DNA of 64,000 nt from CAXQZM01 sp965229645. Lineage in GTDB: Bacteria > Pseudomonadota > Alphaproteobacteria > UBA7985. This document shows, piece after piece, positions 36,426 to 45,730 of the stretch. Both the position numbers and the translations under genes were made by a program. A model generated the notes under the pieces. The model ran no database searches. It saw only the letters and a list, made by a program, of their open reading frames with translations, and was not told where the DNA came from. Position 1 is the first letter of the stretch; every line of letters starts with the position of its first letter. The stretch spans positions 1,178,001-1,242,000 of the forward strand of contig OZ245893.1 in assembly GCA_965229645.1 (NCBI GenBank). Reading direction: 5' to 3'.

Positions 36426-36503
36426 ACTCAAAGCACAAAGTTTGATTTGTTGACCAGCTTTCTCTACTGGCAACCACCACTCTCGAATTCAACTTGCAAA
36501 AAC

Positions 36504-36532
36504 TTGGTTGATTGACTCTTTCATGGTATAAT
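36504..36532 (+). promoter_or_regulatory. Sigma70-like promoter (TTGGTT - 17 - TATAAT)
   Basis: TTGGTT at 36504-36509, 17-bp spacer, perfect TATAAT at 36527-36532 with a TGG extension. The start codon at 36550 is 17 nt past the -10, so the mRNA leader is only about 10 nt. Confidence 0.65.
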
Positions 36533-36549
36533 TGTTGGAATGTCCCAAC

Positions 36550-38148
36550 ATGTCAGAAACCTCAATTGACAATAGTTTTGAGAATCATGATTTGATTACC
36601 AAGCCAAATGGCTTGGCGAAGGGATCAGACTACCCTCCCGTCGGTCAAAAAGAAGCTTTGCTGGAGCTTGCCACCCTAGAACACCAAACCAATCAGGCAG
36701 ATCAAGACGAAGCTGCTGCTTTACTTGAGGAATTGGAACATACTGGAGAAACGCCCGAAGAACGAATTGGTCGGTTGAGAGAATTCATTGATCAATATTG
36801 TGCCGACCTTAATATCCCGCCTGATCGCATGGAGGCGGTGGTTTTGGAATGTAAGAACTATGAAGATCAAACACGTTTTGGTTGGTCTGATCCTGATCTG
36901 CAGATCGGAGCAGAGGATGTCGAAGCCGTCCGCGACAAGATCCTAAACTTGGTTCCCCCGATTGAGGAGCGGCGCGCTCAAGTAGTAAGAAACGAAGAAA
37001 AAAGCACAAGAAACACCAATTCAATTGACAGAAATTCAACTACTAAAAGTAGCGTAGGGGTGAAGTCAAATGGAGAAATTGAGCGGCAGAATCTAATCGG
37101 CATCAAGACTCTTGACGACTTACAATCATCTTTTGAAACCCTCCGTCAAACCGAGGGCGGCACTTTGGGCGCTTTACGAACGCTCCTTGCCCCACCGCCC
37201 GAGGGCGTCGATGACCCGCAGGTGCGCGAGGTGGTGCAAAAGGTCTTCAATGTCGCCCAAGCCTTGCAGGACGCCGTGCCCGGTAAACCCGAGGTCGTGG
37301 CCCGCTTGCTCAACGCCTGCTCGATCAACTTCGCCGCCAGCCAGCCCGCCGAGATATTTTCGGGTTTCCTGACCGCCGCCGAGCAATCCGACCAGTTGGA
37401 CGCCGCCGAGGTGACCGCCCTGCGCGAGGTCTTGGCCGATCCGCGCTTGGACGGCGACATTCGCGATGGCCGCGATGTGCGGTTGGCGGGACGCGCCACC
37501 AAGCAAGTAATCGACCCCGAGACGGGCGCGGTGGTGGACGAGGAGTATCTCTACACTTCCCCGCAAAACTATGCCCCCGTGCGCCCCGGTGTCGGCACCT
37601 ACATGGACGGTGACCGCCAAGTGCTATTCCTGATCGACAGCGGCAAGACCCGCGATATAACGGGCCTGCCCGACCAATACATCACCATCTTGGCCGAAGT
37701 CTGGACGTACTATGAAGCCGCCCAAGAGTATGGCGCGACGGGTTTCTTGGAAAGTCTGGGCGCGATGCATTACGGCGGCCTGAACGACACGGCCTTCAAC
37801 TGGCTTTCGCTCCGACGGTCACGGGACATCATCAGCACGCTTACGCCTGGACTGGCGGCGGGGCGCGACGGCAAAATCGGCCAAGTAAACCACAACCTGC
37901 TGCGCGCCCAAATGCGGGTGCTGACGGGCAACCAGCAAGCCCTCGCCATGCAGAGTGATGAGACTGACACCCTCAGCAATCTCGCAAGCCTCGGCCTGAT
38001 CAAGGACGGCGTGCCCGATTGGGATGTGCTGGAGGCCTTCGGGCAGTATTCGCAGATCCACTATCTCCAAGGCTTTACCCGCCAAGCGGTTCAAACCTAC
38101 CTGCATTCGAAATTCCCCGAGCGGGTCGATCCACCCCAGGTGGCCTAG
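36550..38148 (+). CDS. Large hypothetical island protein
   Basis: 532 residues from ATG 36550; an in-frame TTG at 36532 lies within the promoter and is rejected. The N-terminal third is low-complexity and charged with lower GC (to about residue 190). The rest is GC-rich and folded-looking (RTLLAPPPEGVDDPQVREVVQKVFNVAQAL, then DPETGAVVDEEYLY). The base-composition step near 37120 suggests a joint of two sources. A fragment of its 3' end is duplicated at 39833-39981. No known family recognised. Confidence 0.65.
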   Translation: MSETSIDNSFENHDLITKPNGLAKGSDYPPVGQKEALLELATLEHQTNQADQDEAAALLEELEHTGETPEERIGRLREFIDQYCADLNIPPDRMEAVVLECKNYEDQTRFGWSDPDLQIGAEDVEAVRDKILNLVPPIEERRAQVVRNEEKSTRNTNSIDRNSTTKSSVGVKSNGEIERQNLIGIKTLDDLQSSFETLRQTEGGTLGALRTLLAPPPEGVDDPQVREVVQKVFNVAQALQDAVPGKPEVVARLLNACSINFAASQPAEIFSGFLTAAEQSDQLDAAEVTALREVLADPRLDGDIRDGRDVRLAGRATKQVIDPETGAVVDEEYLYTSPQNYAPVRPGVGTYMDGDRQVLFLIDSGKTRDITGLPDQYITILAEVWTYYEAAQEYGATGFLESLGAMHYGGLNDTAFNWLSLRRSRDIISTLTPGLAAGRDGKIGQVNHNLLRAQMRVLTGNQQALAMQSDETDTLSNLASLGLIKDGVPDWDVLEAFGQYSQIHYLQGFTRQAVQTYLHSKFPERVDPPQVA

Positions 38149-38347
38149 AATTGGTCGGCCTTTGATTTGGCAGTGAGAGCAGAAAAGCGCATAATCGTGG
38201 CCGACTACCCGCGACCAGCATGGCAGCTCGAAATTACGGCCTTTACCTGGGTCCCAATGGGGAAATGCTGATCACCTTTGAAGCTGGGATTAAAGATGTG
38301 CCCGTCGAAAGTCTGATTCCTCCTGCTCACCGTGGCGAGCGCTTCGA
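38003..38347 (+). repeat. Segmental duplication, copy A
   Basis: About 345 bp shared with 39833-40180. It covers the 3' end of the 36550 gene, the following promoter and the first roughly 43 codons of the SEC-C gene. Copy A keeps the intact gene end; copy B keeps the intact gene start. Confidence 0.85.
38167..38195 (+). promoter_or_regulatory. Sigma70-like promoter (TTGGCA - 17 - CATAAT), copy A
   Basis: TTGGCA at 38167-38172 and CATAAT at 38190-38195 with 17-bp spacing. Drives only a truncated gene start. The same promoter is present at 40000. Confidence 0.6.
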
Positions 38348-38429
38348 GTGGGTTTATACCCTAAAAACATGGATCTTGGCTAAACATGGCAGAGACAGAA
38401 CTCTCTGTCCTATCGCGCCAATGTCTTAA
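38220..38429 (+). pseudogene. Truncated 5' copy of the SEC-C protein gene
   Basis: The first roughly 43 codons (MAARNYGLYLGPNGEMLI, ending PPAHRGERFE) match the start of the gene at 40053. After 38347 the similarity stops and the frame closes within 27 codons. A by-product of the segmental duplication, perhaps still transcribed. Confidence 0.75.
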
Positions 38430-38692
38430 GGATTGCATTGGATCTGAAAAAGAACTGACCTCTGATGTTAAAGCATGGAAGATGCAGCCAAATTAACAAG
38501 CTGTCATCGCCAACTGGTAATTTGCAAATGAGGACGCCCGCGTGAAAATTAGAAAATTATACCCATCAGTTTAAGAGATTCGAAGGACTAGTTTTGCTCC
38601 GCCCTCTAGCCTGGTTTTTGCTCCACTCTTGACATCCACAATTTTGAACTATAAACGCGATCTCCAACAACTAGCCAAAGAGGGGTACACCA
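38430..38692. other. Non-coding gap
   Basis: Low-GC sequence with no supported gene, between the truncated copy and the next small ORF. Confidence 0.4.
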
Positions 38693-38950
38693 ATGGCGGT
38701 TCCTTGGCAAGTCATGAACAAGATGCGCTCCAAAATTAAATCTATAATCAATTTTGATTCTCTTACGCCATGCACAGAGGAAGAGAGAAGAATTTGGGGC
38801 GATAAAATCAAAGTAGATGACCAGCTAATGGATGATAGGTTCTATACTTATGATTATGACAATGGTCAGATTGTGACTAATTTTAAGACCCAGGGAGTTC
38901 ACTATATTTTTGATTTAGAAGGCAATCTCCTTAAGAAGCATACTGATTAA
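38693..38950 (+). CDS. Small hypothetical protein
   Basis: 85 residues, AT-rich coding sequence unlike its GC-rich neighbours. The start could be ATG 38693 or the internal Met codons 8 or 11; an AGAGGGG-like site lies about 10 nt before 38693. No family recognised; the C-terminal part (GQIVTNFKTQGVHYIFDLEG) looks like a small beta domain. It lies within the DNA that separates the two duplication copies. Confidence 0.45.
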   Translation: MAVPWQVMNKMRSKIKSIINFDSLTPCTEEERRIWGDKIKVDDQLMDDRFYTYDYDNGQIVTNFKTQGVHYIFDLEGNLLKKHTD

Positions 38951-39113
38951 TGTCTGGCCAAATGCATATCTAGATTTCGCTATCTTTGGCATGTCTTACG
39001 CAAATCATCCTATTTTAGGCAGACAAGATTTAGGATAGAGCACTTGTGGAGAAAGGCAATTTTTGTTGAAACTTCAATGAACTCTCATGAGCCTGAATTG
39101 TTGTAAAGCCACT

Positions 39114-39440
39114 TTAAAACTCATCTAAGGCCTGACCCGTAGCAGCATCCTTCTGCCAATCGGCCAGACCAGGCGCAAACGCGTTTAGTAAGTAAACTTC
39201 TGACTCAAAAATCGCCACCCGCAGCGTGTAGCCCCTAAACCCCTTCACCCCGATCTCTCGCACATACTCGGGCAGATGTTGACTGGCGCGCTTCGGCAAA
39301 AGATTATCGGCCAACTCATAAAAACTATCCAGCGAAGCCGTTTCATAACGCTGAGCCGCTTGCCGATTGTCAGCGAAAATGAAATCGAAAGTGTCCGCTA
39401 GATTTTGTTGGGCGACCGACGTAACGCTTCTGGTCTTCAT
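39114..39440 (-). CDS. ParE/RelE-superfamily toxin
   Basis: 108 residues. The pattern of a ParE-like toxin is visible: an N-terminal helical hairpin (AQQNLADTFDFIFADNRQAAQRYETAS), a beta core with LPEYVREIGVKGFRGYTLRVAIFESEVYLLNAF, and a short C-tail. ParE toxins target gyrase and RelE toxins cleave mRNA; which applies is unknown. The start overlaps the antitoxin stop (ATGA), indicating translational coupling. Confidence 0.75.
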   Translation of the reverse strand: MKTRSVTSVAQQNLADTFDFIFADNRQAAQRYETASLDSFYELADNLLPKRASQHLPEYVREIGVKGFRGYTLRVAIFESEVYLLNAFAPGLADWQKDAATGQALDEF

Positions 39441-39703
39441 TTCTGCTTAAATCGTTCTTCCCGATGAGCCGCCAACTGGGCTCTGGCTTCCTCAACGCTC
39501 ACCACGTTGCCGTCCTCAATATCCTGCAGGGCTTTGAGGGTCTGGTTATCCCGAAACCGCCACTCGATTTCGCTTGGCGATAGGTTTTCTCCCCGCGTAG
39601 CCGAGGCCAAGACCTGACCCAGCATTTCTTGCTTAGGACCGTCAAAATTCTTCGCTTTTTCGTAAGCTTGTTGCAGCGTGTGGTTCGGAGCGACTTGGGC
39701 CAT
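39437..39703 (-). CDS. Antitoxin of the ParE-like pair
   Basis: 88 residues, first gene of the pair. The sequence is helical and charged (LQQAYEKAKNFDGPKQEMLGQVLASATRG), ending in a basic tail. It resembles antitoxins that precede ParE toxins by position and size; the DNA-binding fold is not clear from motifs. A consensus promoter ends 6 nt before its ATG, so the mRNA is probably leaderless. Confidence 0.65.
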   Translation of the reverse strand: MAQVAPNHTLQQAYEKAKNFDGPKQEMLGQVLASATRGENLSPSEIEWRFRDNQTLKALQDIEDGNVVSVEEARAQLAAHREERFKQK

Positions 39704-39709
39704 ACCTCT

Positions 39710-39738
39710 ATTATAGGCCCATGAAGGCCGAAGCGCAA
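39710..39738 (-). promoter_or_regulatory. Promoter of the toxin-antitoxin pair (leaderless)
   Basis: On the minus strand TTGCGC (39738-39733), 17-bp spacer, TATAAT (39715-39710). The antitoxin ATG begins 7 nt after the -10, which is where transcription should start. Confidence 0.65.
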
Positions 39739-39832
39739 ATTGATCGGAGAACTTTGCCCGTTCCGAGCAAATCCCTCATCGTCTCCCCGCCATAAAATTT
39801 CCCCACGGGCCGTCCGATGCCCTCGACCTCAT

Positions 39833-39981
39833 CCCAAGACCGCGTGCCAGATTGGGATGTGCTGGAGGCGTTCGGATAGTATTCGCAGATCCACTACCTC
39901 CAAGGCCTTACCCGCCATGCGGTTCAGGCGCACCTGCATTCAAAATACCCCGAGCGGGTCGATCCACCCCAGGCGGCCTAA
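39833..39981 (+). pseudogene. 3' fragment of the 36550 gene with internal stop
   Basis: Copy B of the last 49 codons of the large hypothetical gene. An in-frame TAG (TTCGGATAGTATTCG; the intact copy has CAG) interrupts it. It has no start of its own. Confidence 0.75.
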
Positions 39982-39999
39982 AAATGGTTGGTCTTTGAT

Positions 40000-40028
40000 T
40001 TGGCAGTGACGGCAGAAAAGCGCATAAT
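40000..40028 (+). promoter_or_regulatory. Sigma70-like promoter (TTGGCA - 17 - CATAAT), copy B
   Basis: TTGGCA at 40000-40005 and CATAAT at 40023-40028, 25 nt before the SEC-C gene start. Identical core to copy A. Confidence 0.65.
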
Positions 40029-40052
40029 CGTGCCTGACTAGCCGCGATCACC

Positions 40053-41894
40053 ATGGCAACTCGAAATTACGGCCTTTACCAGAGTCCCGAAGGGGAACTG
40101 CTGATCAACTTTGAACCCGGGATAGAAGGGGTACCCGTCGAAAGCCTGATCCCGCCTGCTCACCGAGGCGAACGCTTCGATGATTTTCCCTTGGAAAATT
40201 ACTTTGCTTTGGCCAGCACCGTTTTGGTTTCGCCTGCCGACTGGCAGCAATTTCAAGCGCAGCAGCCGTCGCGCGGTTTGGCAACAGCGGCGACCCCCGA
40301 ACCCGAGTTTCCCAAACCCGATCTGGATTACCTTGGCCTGCGCGATCCCAACGGGTCGATGAACGCCGCCCGCACTGCTGAATTATTTAAGATAGTGGCC
40401 GCTTACTACGAAGCCAGAGCCAAGACGCTGGCGCTCAGCCCCGGGGTGGTAGCCCAGTGTTGGCACAATGGCCTCAATGCCGACCTGATCCTCAGCACGA
40501 TTCGACGGTTTACCCGTCCCGATGGCCAGTTGGATTTTCACGCCGTCGAGCAAGAAAACCGCGATCCTGTCCTGCAAACCTATTTAGCCTTGCAAAAACC
40601 CGATACCGCGTTTCTAAAGCCTGATCAGCTGGAGCTTTTGCTGGACTGGCTGACGGTCTTGCCCCGCCATGATCCCAACTTCAAAGACCCCGAACAGCGC
40701 CAGTTTCACCTGCAATTCATGGGTTTGCTGGATCTATCTGGCCAACCAAACCCCAAAGCGATCTCCATCGCCCGCGACTACATCTGGTCGCACGAAGGCC
40801 AACCGCCCCACTACGCCGAGCTGTGGCGAGAGGTGCAGACCGCCTTAGGACGCTTCGCCAAACGCACCCCTAACCCCAAAACCGACGCCCAGCATTACCA
40901 AGACTGGCTGGTACCCAAGCTGGACGCAGGCTTGTCCAACACCGAACTTGCCACCCAAATCTTGCAGGCGGCCAAAACGGGCGCGGTGCCGATTGCGACC
41001 GCCCCCCTGCAAGCCGCCGCCGCTATCGAATGGAAACTGACCCACGCGGGTCTCCGTGCCCTTGCCGAGGCGGAAACGATCAATCAGCAACCGATGGAGT
41101 GGTTGCCGTTTGACGCGGGGGTGGGTCTACTTCGACAACTCCTGAAAAGTAAGCACTACGGTCTGGACCCCACCGAGATCCAAGCCCTGTTGGACGACCA
41201 AGCGCGTCCTGGCCTGATGCGGCAACTGCGCCATCTGTTCGGCGACGCCCAGAAAAGACAAATCCTTCGGCAAGTCGGGATTTTGGATGCGCAAGGCCAA
41301 TGGTCAGAAGCAGGCTTTCTGCGACAGCAAAAACTGGCTCAACAGCTACAAGCGCAGGGCAGGACGCCGCACCTCCCGTTACTTCGGCTCAAACTGCATG
41401 AAGCCCACCACGCCGATCAGGACATCCCCGTGGCCTGGGCCTTGCTGGCCGACGACCTGAACCCGCCCCAACTGATGCTGGCCAAGCGTTTGCTCAATAT
41501 GGCTCTATCAGGCGGGATGCTGGGGCAAAAAGTACGAGTGGGCGACCACCTTAGCCCCGATCTGTACCAGACCATGCGGCGAATCGGCGCTTGGCTCTAC
41601 CCGCGTCCTGTTTACGACCAGATCGACGGGTTGCGGTGGGCGGCCAACTTGGTTCGCCGTGGCAGCCTCAACTGGAAGCAGTGGGCGCAAATCTGCTCGT
41701 TCATCTACCCCAAGCTCGATCAAGACCCCGACCCAACCCGTCTAGAGGACTGGCTGGAGGGTTTGGTCAACTTTGAGGGCGAAGGCCTACACCGTCAGAC
41801 GCCACCCAAACCGTTTGCAGGCACCAAGATCGGCCGCAACGAGCCCTGCCCGTGTGGGTCGGGGAGGAAGTACAAGAAGTGTTGTGGAGTGTGA
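40053..41894 (+). CDS. Large hypothetical protein with C-terminal SEC-C metal-binding motif
   Basis: 613 residues, GC-rich and mostly helical. The last 20 residues are a SEC-C motif (IGRNEPCPCGSGRKYKKCC), a zinc-binding tail found on SecA and on many otherwise unrelated proteins. The rest shows no recognised domain. Its 5' end is duplicated at 38220. It lies directly before the AT-rich ATPase-FRG operon but is separated from it by 454 bp. Confidence 0.7.
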   Translation: MATRNYGLYQSPEGELLINFEPGIEGVPVESLIPPAHRGERFDDFPLENYFALASTVLVSPADWQQFQAQQPSRGLATAATPEPEFPKPDLDYLGLRDPNGSMNAARTAELFKIVAAYYEARAKTLALSPGVVAQCWHNGLNADLILSTIRRFTRPDGQLDFHAVEQENRDPVLQTYLALQKPDTAFLKPDQLELLLDWLTVLPRHDPNFKDPEQRQFHLQFMGLLDLSGQPNPKAISIARDYIWSHEGQPPHYAELWREVQTALGRFAKRTPNPKTDAQHYQDWLVPKLDAGLSNTELATQILQAAKTGAVPIATAPLQAAAAIEWKLTHAGLRALAEAETINQQPMEWLPFDAGVGLLRQLLKSKHYGLDPTEIQALLDDQARPGLMRQLRHLFGDAQKRQILRQVGILDAQGQWSEAGFLRQQKLAQQLQAQGRTPHLPLLRLKLHEAHHADQDIPVAWALLADDLNPPQLMLAKRLLNMALSGGMLGQKVRVGDHLSPDLYQTMRRIGAWLYPRPVYDQIDGLRWAANLVRRGSLNWKQWAQICSFIYPKLDQDPDPTRLEDWLEGLVNFEGEGLHRQTPPKPFAGTKIGRNEPCPCGSGRKYKKCCGV

Positions 41895-42348
41895 GAGTAG
41901 GGCAAACGCACGCAACTATCTTTTGGGATTGGAAAGACGCGCGAACCAATTTGGAACCAAACCGACGGACCTAGCATAGATTCGCAAACTCAAACTGTCG
42001 CTAAATGGTCGAAAACGACGCGATTGGAGTAGCGTGAACTTGGGAAGTGAGCACTCTAAATCAGAGTCATGTCCCAGATCAAAGCAACAAATTTCGTGAA
42101 ACTGCTTTTGTTTCATATGTTTACCTCAAGCTGAAGCACCTCATTTGTTGAATGAACGATTACTAATGTTTCGGCCAATCATCCGACAATAAAATCTGAA
42201 ATCTTCAAATCATAAAGACAAACTTTTGATAAGAAAATTCATGAAATTCAAACACCAAACTGCAGATCAAACTGTGTAAGAATCTTCTCTTCTATACGCC
42301 CCGTTACCCAGAAAGGGGATATAAGGAAAAACCTGTAAGCGAGTAAAG
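41895..42348. other. AT-rich intergenic region before the ATPase-FRG operon
   Basis: No gene is supported. The composition falls sharply to AT-rich about 50-100 bp after the SEC-C gene, marking the left border of a block of foreign composition that lasts to about 45.7 kb. It probably contains the operon promoter, but no firm -35/-10 pair was identified. Confidence 0.5.
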
Positions 42349-44424
42349 ATGAAGTATACTTTTGAAAAATATGAAACCCGAGGGAGAACTTACGATACGA
42401 TTTTTTCGAAGAACCCTGAGATAAAGGAAGCTTTGAACAAAATTGCCAGTCTAAATATTGATTTCTCCACTTTATCGACGACGAAGATATCAGATTGCAG
42501 TGAGAAAATAAAGTTCTACCAGAGAAGACAAGAAAAGGAAGTCGAGCTGCTGCGGAAGATACTACTTACGGCTGAAAATAGCTTGCTCTTACTTGTTGGA
42601 CCTGAAGGAATTGGTAAAACAAGTCTAATAGAGTACTGTTTTGGGTACAAAATTCGAACAGATAACTATCTAGGAAGCAATTTGGATTTTGACTGGGATT
42701 ACATTAGAATTGATGCGAAGAATTTTGTTGACATTAATGAGGTGGATCAGTTCCGTTTAAGGTTGGCCGAGAAGATTTATCTTAAGATATGCATAAGATT
42801 TGGGCAGAAAATTAGTGAATATGACATCAAAGCCGAAGAGATAAAAAGGATCATTCCTATTGTGCGAACATCTCGGGAATCCGCTGGAGGAGGTGAATTT
42901 ATTTATGAATTTGTTAGAGATTTCTTATCCTACATCTCAGCATTTAACTTAGGGAAAAGTATCAAAATATTCCTAAGTATTGACAATTCGGATCAGCTAA
43001 CTTCGGGATTGCAATTCAACTTCTTCCGGGCGCTTTCACGTTTTCTTTCTGATATCAAAGACACAAAGGCGTCTTTCTTAGATGTTGCAAAGAATGACGG
43101 TGCAGATACATCTTCTATAATCAATATTGTAATGCCAATATGACCAGAGACGCACAGAGCTCTCACAAATTATGGCGGGAGATTTTGGCCTCCTCAAGAA
43201 TTTCAAATCGATGTCGTCAAATTGGATCAGCCTTTAGATTCTTGGAGTCTTTTGATGGCAAATATAGAGGAGTACAGTAAAGATAGGAATATAAGCTGGA
43301 ACGAAACACTAGTTGAATTCGTATATAATAATGAGGAAAATGGAACTGTTGGTATCGGTTCAAGAGAAGCTGTCGACTTAGTTAGAGAATATTTGTCAAT
43401 CACAAAAAATTTGCTCTTCAAATTTGATGATATTCCGAAACTGTCGGGATATTCATGCAGAACAATGAGGATACTAACACTCAAAGCCATCACCCATCCG
43501 TATTTGTTTGAAAAGTATGCGGTAGATAAACTCATAAATGACAAAAGAAGAAAAGTAGTAGCCGAATTTGTTTCCCATTCTTTACCAATAGTAAAATCGT
43601 CAACTTTTGATTTCATGTCATCCACGATAGGAGAGAGCGATAGGCCGTGGCATGAAGTTATCTTGAATCCATTCAACGTCATAAGAGATAAAGATAAAAT
43701 TGAGAGATCACCATTGCTCGGATGGTTTCTATTTCATCTTTTGCAGCGTTCTTCAATCGCGCCAATCGCAGGGAATTTTGAAGATAGTTTTACAGATTCA
43801 ACTAGGCATGAGCTATCTATTGACAAAGTAATAGCGCACCCACTGATGGAATTGGGTTATCCGCTTGAAAATATAAGTGCTGGAATCAATACCTATATCC
43901 GCTGCGGTTTGCTAAAAGAGCCTGTGACGCAAGATCGAAGTTCCTTGATTTCCTATCGATCAAAGTATGTATATTTGGACAAGATTAGATTTGAAAAGTA
44001 CGCTGATCTAATGTTTGGAAAGAGGCCATCTGATTCTATCCAGTTCTTCGAGCATTGTTTTCGTGACATACACAATTTAACTAGAAGAAGATCTTGGGAA
44101 TTCAATAAAGATAGATTTTCAATGTTAATTGAAATGATACGACACGTTCTTGGGAAAGAAGCGAAGTTCATGCTCATGACTAAGGGATCAGAAGGCGCAC
44201 GAAGAATAGCTAGAAATATGCCTTCTCCCCGCAAGATGTTTTGTGAGGAAATCATCCCGACTTTACGGAGACAGTTGAAGCGGATCAAACGTCAGTTTTT
44301 GACGGGAGATGTTGCATTTACGGGCATGGATTTTCGTAATATTGATGATTTTGAAATCATTGAACACGACTTAGTAAAGATATTGGAAGATCAGTTAATA
44401 TATCGCGAAATGTGGCTTGAATAG
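42349..44424 (+). pseudogene. P-loop ATPase interrupted by one in-frame TGA
   Basis: Two open segments (42349-43143 and on to 44424) are in the same frame and separated only by TGA at 43141-43143. Reading through gives 691 residues with no other stop. Walker A LLVGPEGIGKTSL lies near residues 80-92, and Walker B-like IFLSIDNSDQL near 208-218. The large C-terminal half is helical. The stop could be a CGA-to-TGA transition. The protein looks like a STAND/AAA-type regulator or effector ATPase. It starts an AT-rich operon and ends 1 bp before the FRG gene. The second half (ATG 43258 or the TTG at 43222) might still be made separately. Confidence 0.7.
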
Positions 44425-44425
44425 A

Positions 44426-45139
44426 ATGCTTAAACCTCGTGAAGCTATTGATTTTTTTTTGGAAGAACGATTTGTTCGCACTCCTCACGTTTACCGCGGA
44501 CAAGAAGACTCTAGCTGGGATTTAGTCCCTAGTTTATTCAGGGATTCTTCAGGAAAAACCCTGCCTACTAGCAACAGAATGGAAAATCTAGTTAAATTTG
44601 TGGAATACTATTCTCCAAGGTTCAGGTCTGCATTTTGCCTCAAGAACCCTGGCCTTTTCCACACAATGAAACCGCAATTTTGGGCCGCTCTGGCGCAACA
44701 TCACGGAACAAGTACGCCTCTATTAGATTGGAGCATGTCGCCATTTGTTGCATTGTTTATGGCCTATAACTCCGGTCATAATGCTGCTCATGGAAAGATA
44801 TTTTACACCGATAAATTTAGACCTGGAGGAGAATTGGAAAAACTAGGTTTAAAGTTCAGAGCTTGGCCAGAAATTTATGCATACAGGAGAATTGTGCACC
44901 AAAGAGGATTGTTTAGCTTTCTTCAGCCTAGCGTTCCTGGTCAGAATTTTGGCGAGAAATTAATTAGCGAAATTCCTAACTTGATTAACAAAATTGACCA
45001 CGTAGTAATTGCTTGTGACAAAGCATCAAAAGAGGAAGGACTTGATATTTTGGATTTTCTGGGAGTAAATGGAGAAATTTTGTTTCCAGAAACAATTGAC
45101 GGATTGAATTTTTCAACTAGGATTTTGTTTAGAGTGTAA
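44426..45139 (+). CDS. FRG-domain protein
   Basis: 237 residues from ATG 44426, 1 bp after the ATPase stop. The FRG domain is clear: VYRGQEDSSWDLVPSLFR near the N-terminus and AQHHGTSTPLLDWSMSPFVALFMA in the middle, with a conserved C-terminal half. FRG domains occur in phage-defence loci and beside ATPases; the molecular activity is not settled. Here the direct coupling to an ATPase gene points to an effector-and-sensor pair. Codon use is AT-rich like the ATPase. Confidence 0.88.
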   Translation: MLKPREAIDFFLEERFVRTPHVYRGQEDSSWDLVPSLFRDSSGKTLPTSNRMENLVKFVEYYSPRFRSAFCLKNPGLFHTMKPQFWAALAQHHGTSTPLLDWSMSPFVALFMAYNSGHNAAHGKIFYTDKFRPGGELEKLGLKFRAWPEIYAYRRIVHQRGLFSFLQPSVPGQNFGEKLISEIPNLINKIDHVVIACDKASKEEGLDILDFLGVNGEILFPETIDGLNFSTRILFRV

Positions 45140-45151
45140 CAGTCTTACAAA

Positions 45152-45478
45152 ATGGAAGAATATGCACTTGAAGATGCTAGTACACTCAAGAAGCTCGCCA
45201 TATTTTGTGTCAAGGGCGCTAGACCAAATCCAAAAATTTTCCGAGAGGTCGCAAGTAGGGCTCGACGAATCAGAAACTCCATCGATTGTTGTGAATTAAT
45301 AGATCAAGAGCATGTGTATCATGTTTACTTTCGAAAAACCTCTGAGCACGAGTATAATAGAGAAAAAACACACGAGGTGGTTATTAAGACACCAGAAGCC
45401 GAGTGGCCACATGCAGTAAATAGAGACGCACCTATGGGTTCATTCACAAGTGATTTTTTTGATCTTGAGCACCCTTAG
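45152..45478 (+). CDS. Small hypothetical protein of the ATPase-FRG operon
   Basis: 108 residues, 12 bp after the FRG gene, same AT-rich composition. No family recognised. It is charged with a basic first half (GARPNPKIFREVASRARRIR) and a beta-rich second half. Co-transcription with the two upstream genes is likely. Confidence 0.6.
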   Translation: MEEYALEDASTLKKLAIFCVKGARPNPKIFREVASRARRIRNSIDCCELIDQEHVYHVYFRKTSEHEYNREKTHEVVIKTPEAEWPHAVNRDAPMGSFTSDFFDLEHP

Positions 45479-45730
45479 ATGAGGGGAGAAGACTTCAAAA
45501 GTGATATTGCTTGGCGAAGCAGAAGTCAACGTTAAGTGTGTTGGAAATTTCCTGACCCCATGCAAGTTCCTTTCTATCATCGACGATCTTGGTTAGCACC
45601 AATATCTTGTCGCATTTAAGTCGCCTAAAGGCGCGCCCATTCAATGTTGAATCGGTCTAAAGTAGGAGGGGAGGATAAAGAACCATTGAAATAGCCACCA
45701 ACACGTGTTCAAACAACGCAAGAAATCCTC

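Larger units (their letters stand above)
39833..40180 (+). repeat. Segmental duplication, copy B
   Basis: About 348 bp matching 38003-38347. The interval between the copies contains the small ORF and the toxin-antitoxin pair. Confidence 0.85.

Noticed and set aside
43141..43143. TGA as selenocysteine or reassigned Trp codon
   Set aside because: No hairpin of SECIS type is evident, the residue context is not that of a selenoprotein, and many genes in the window end normally with TGA.
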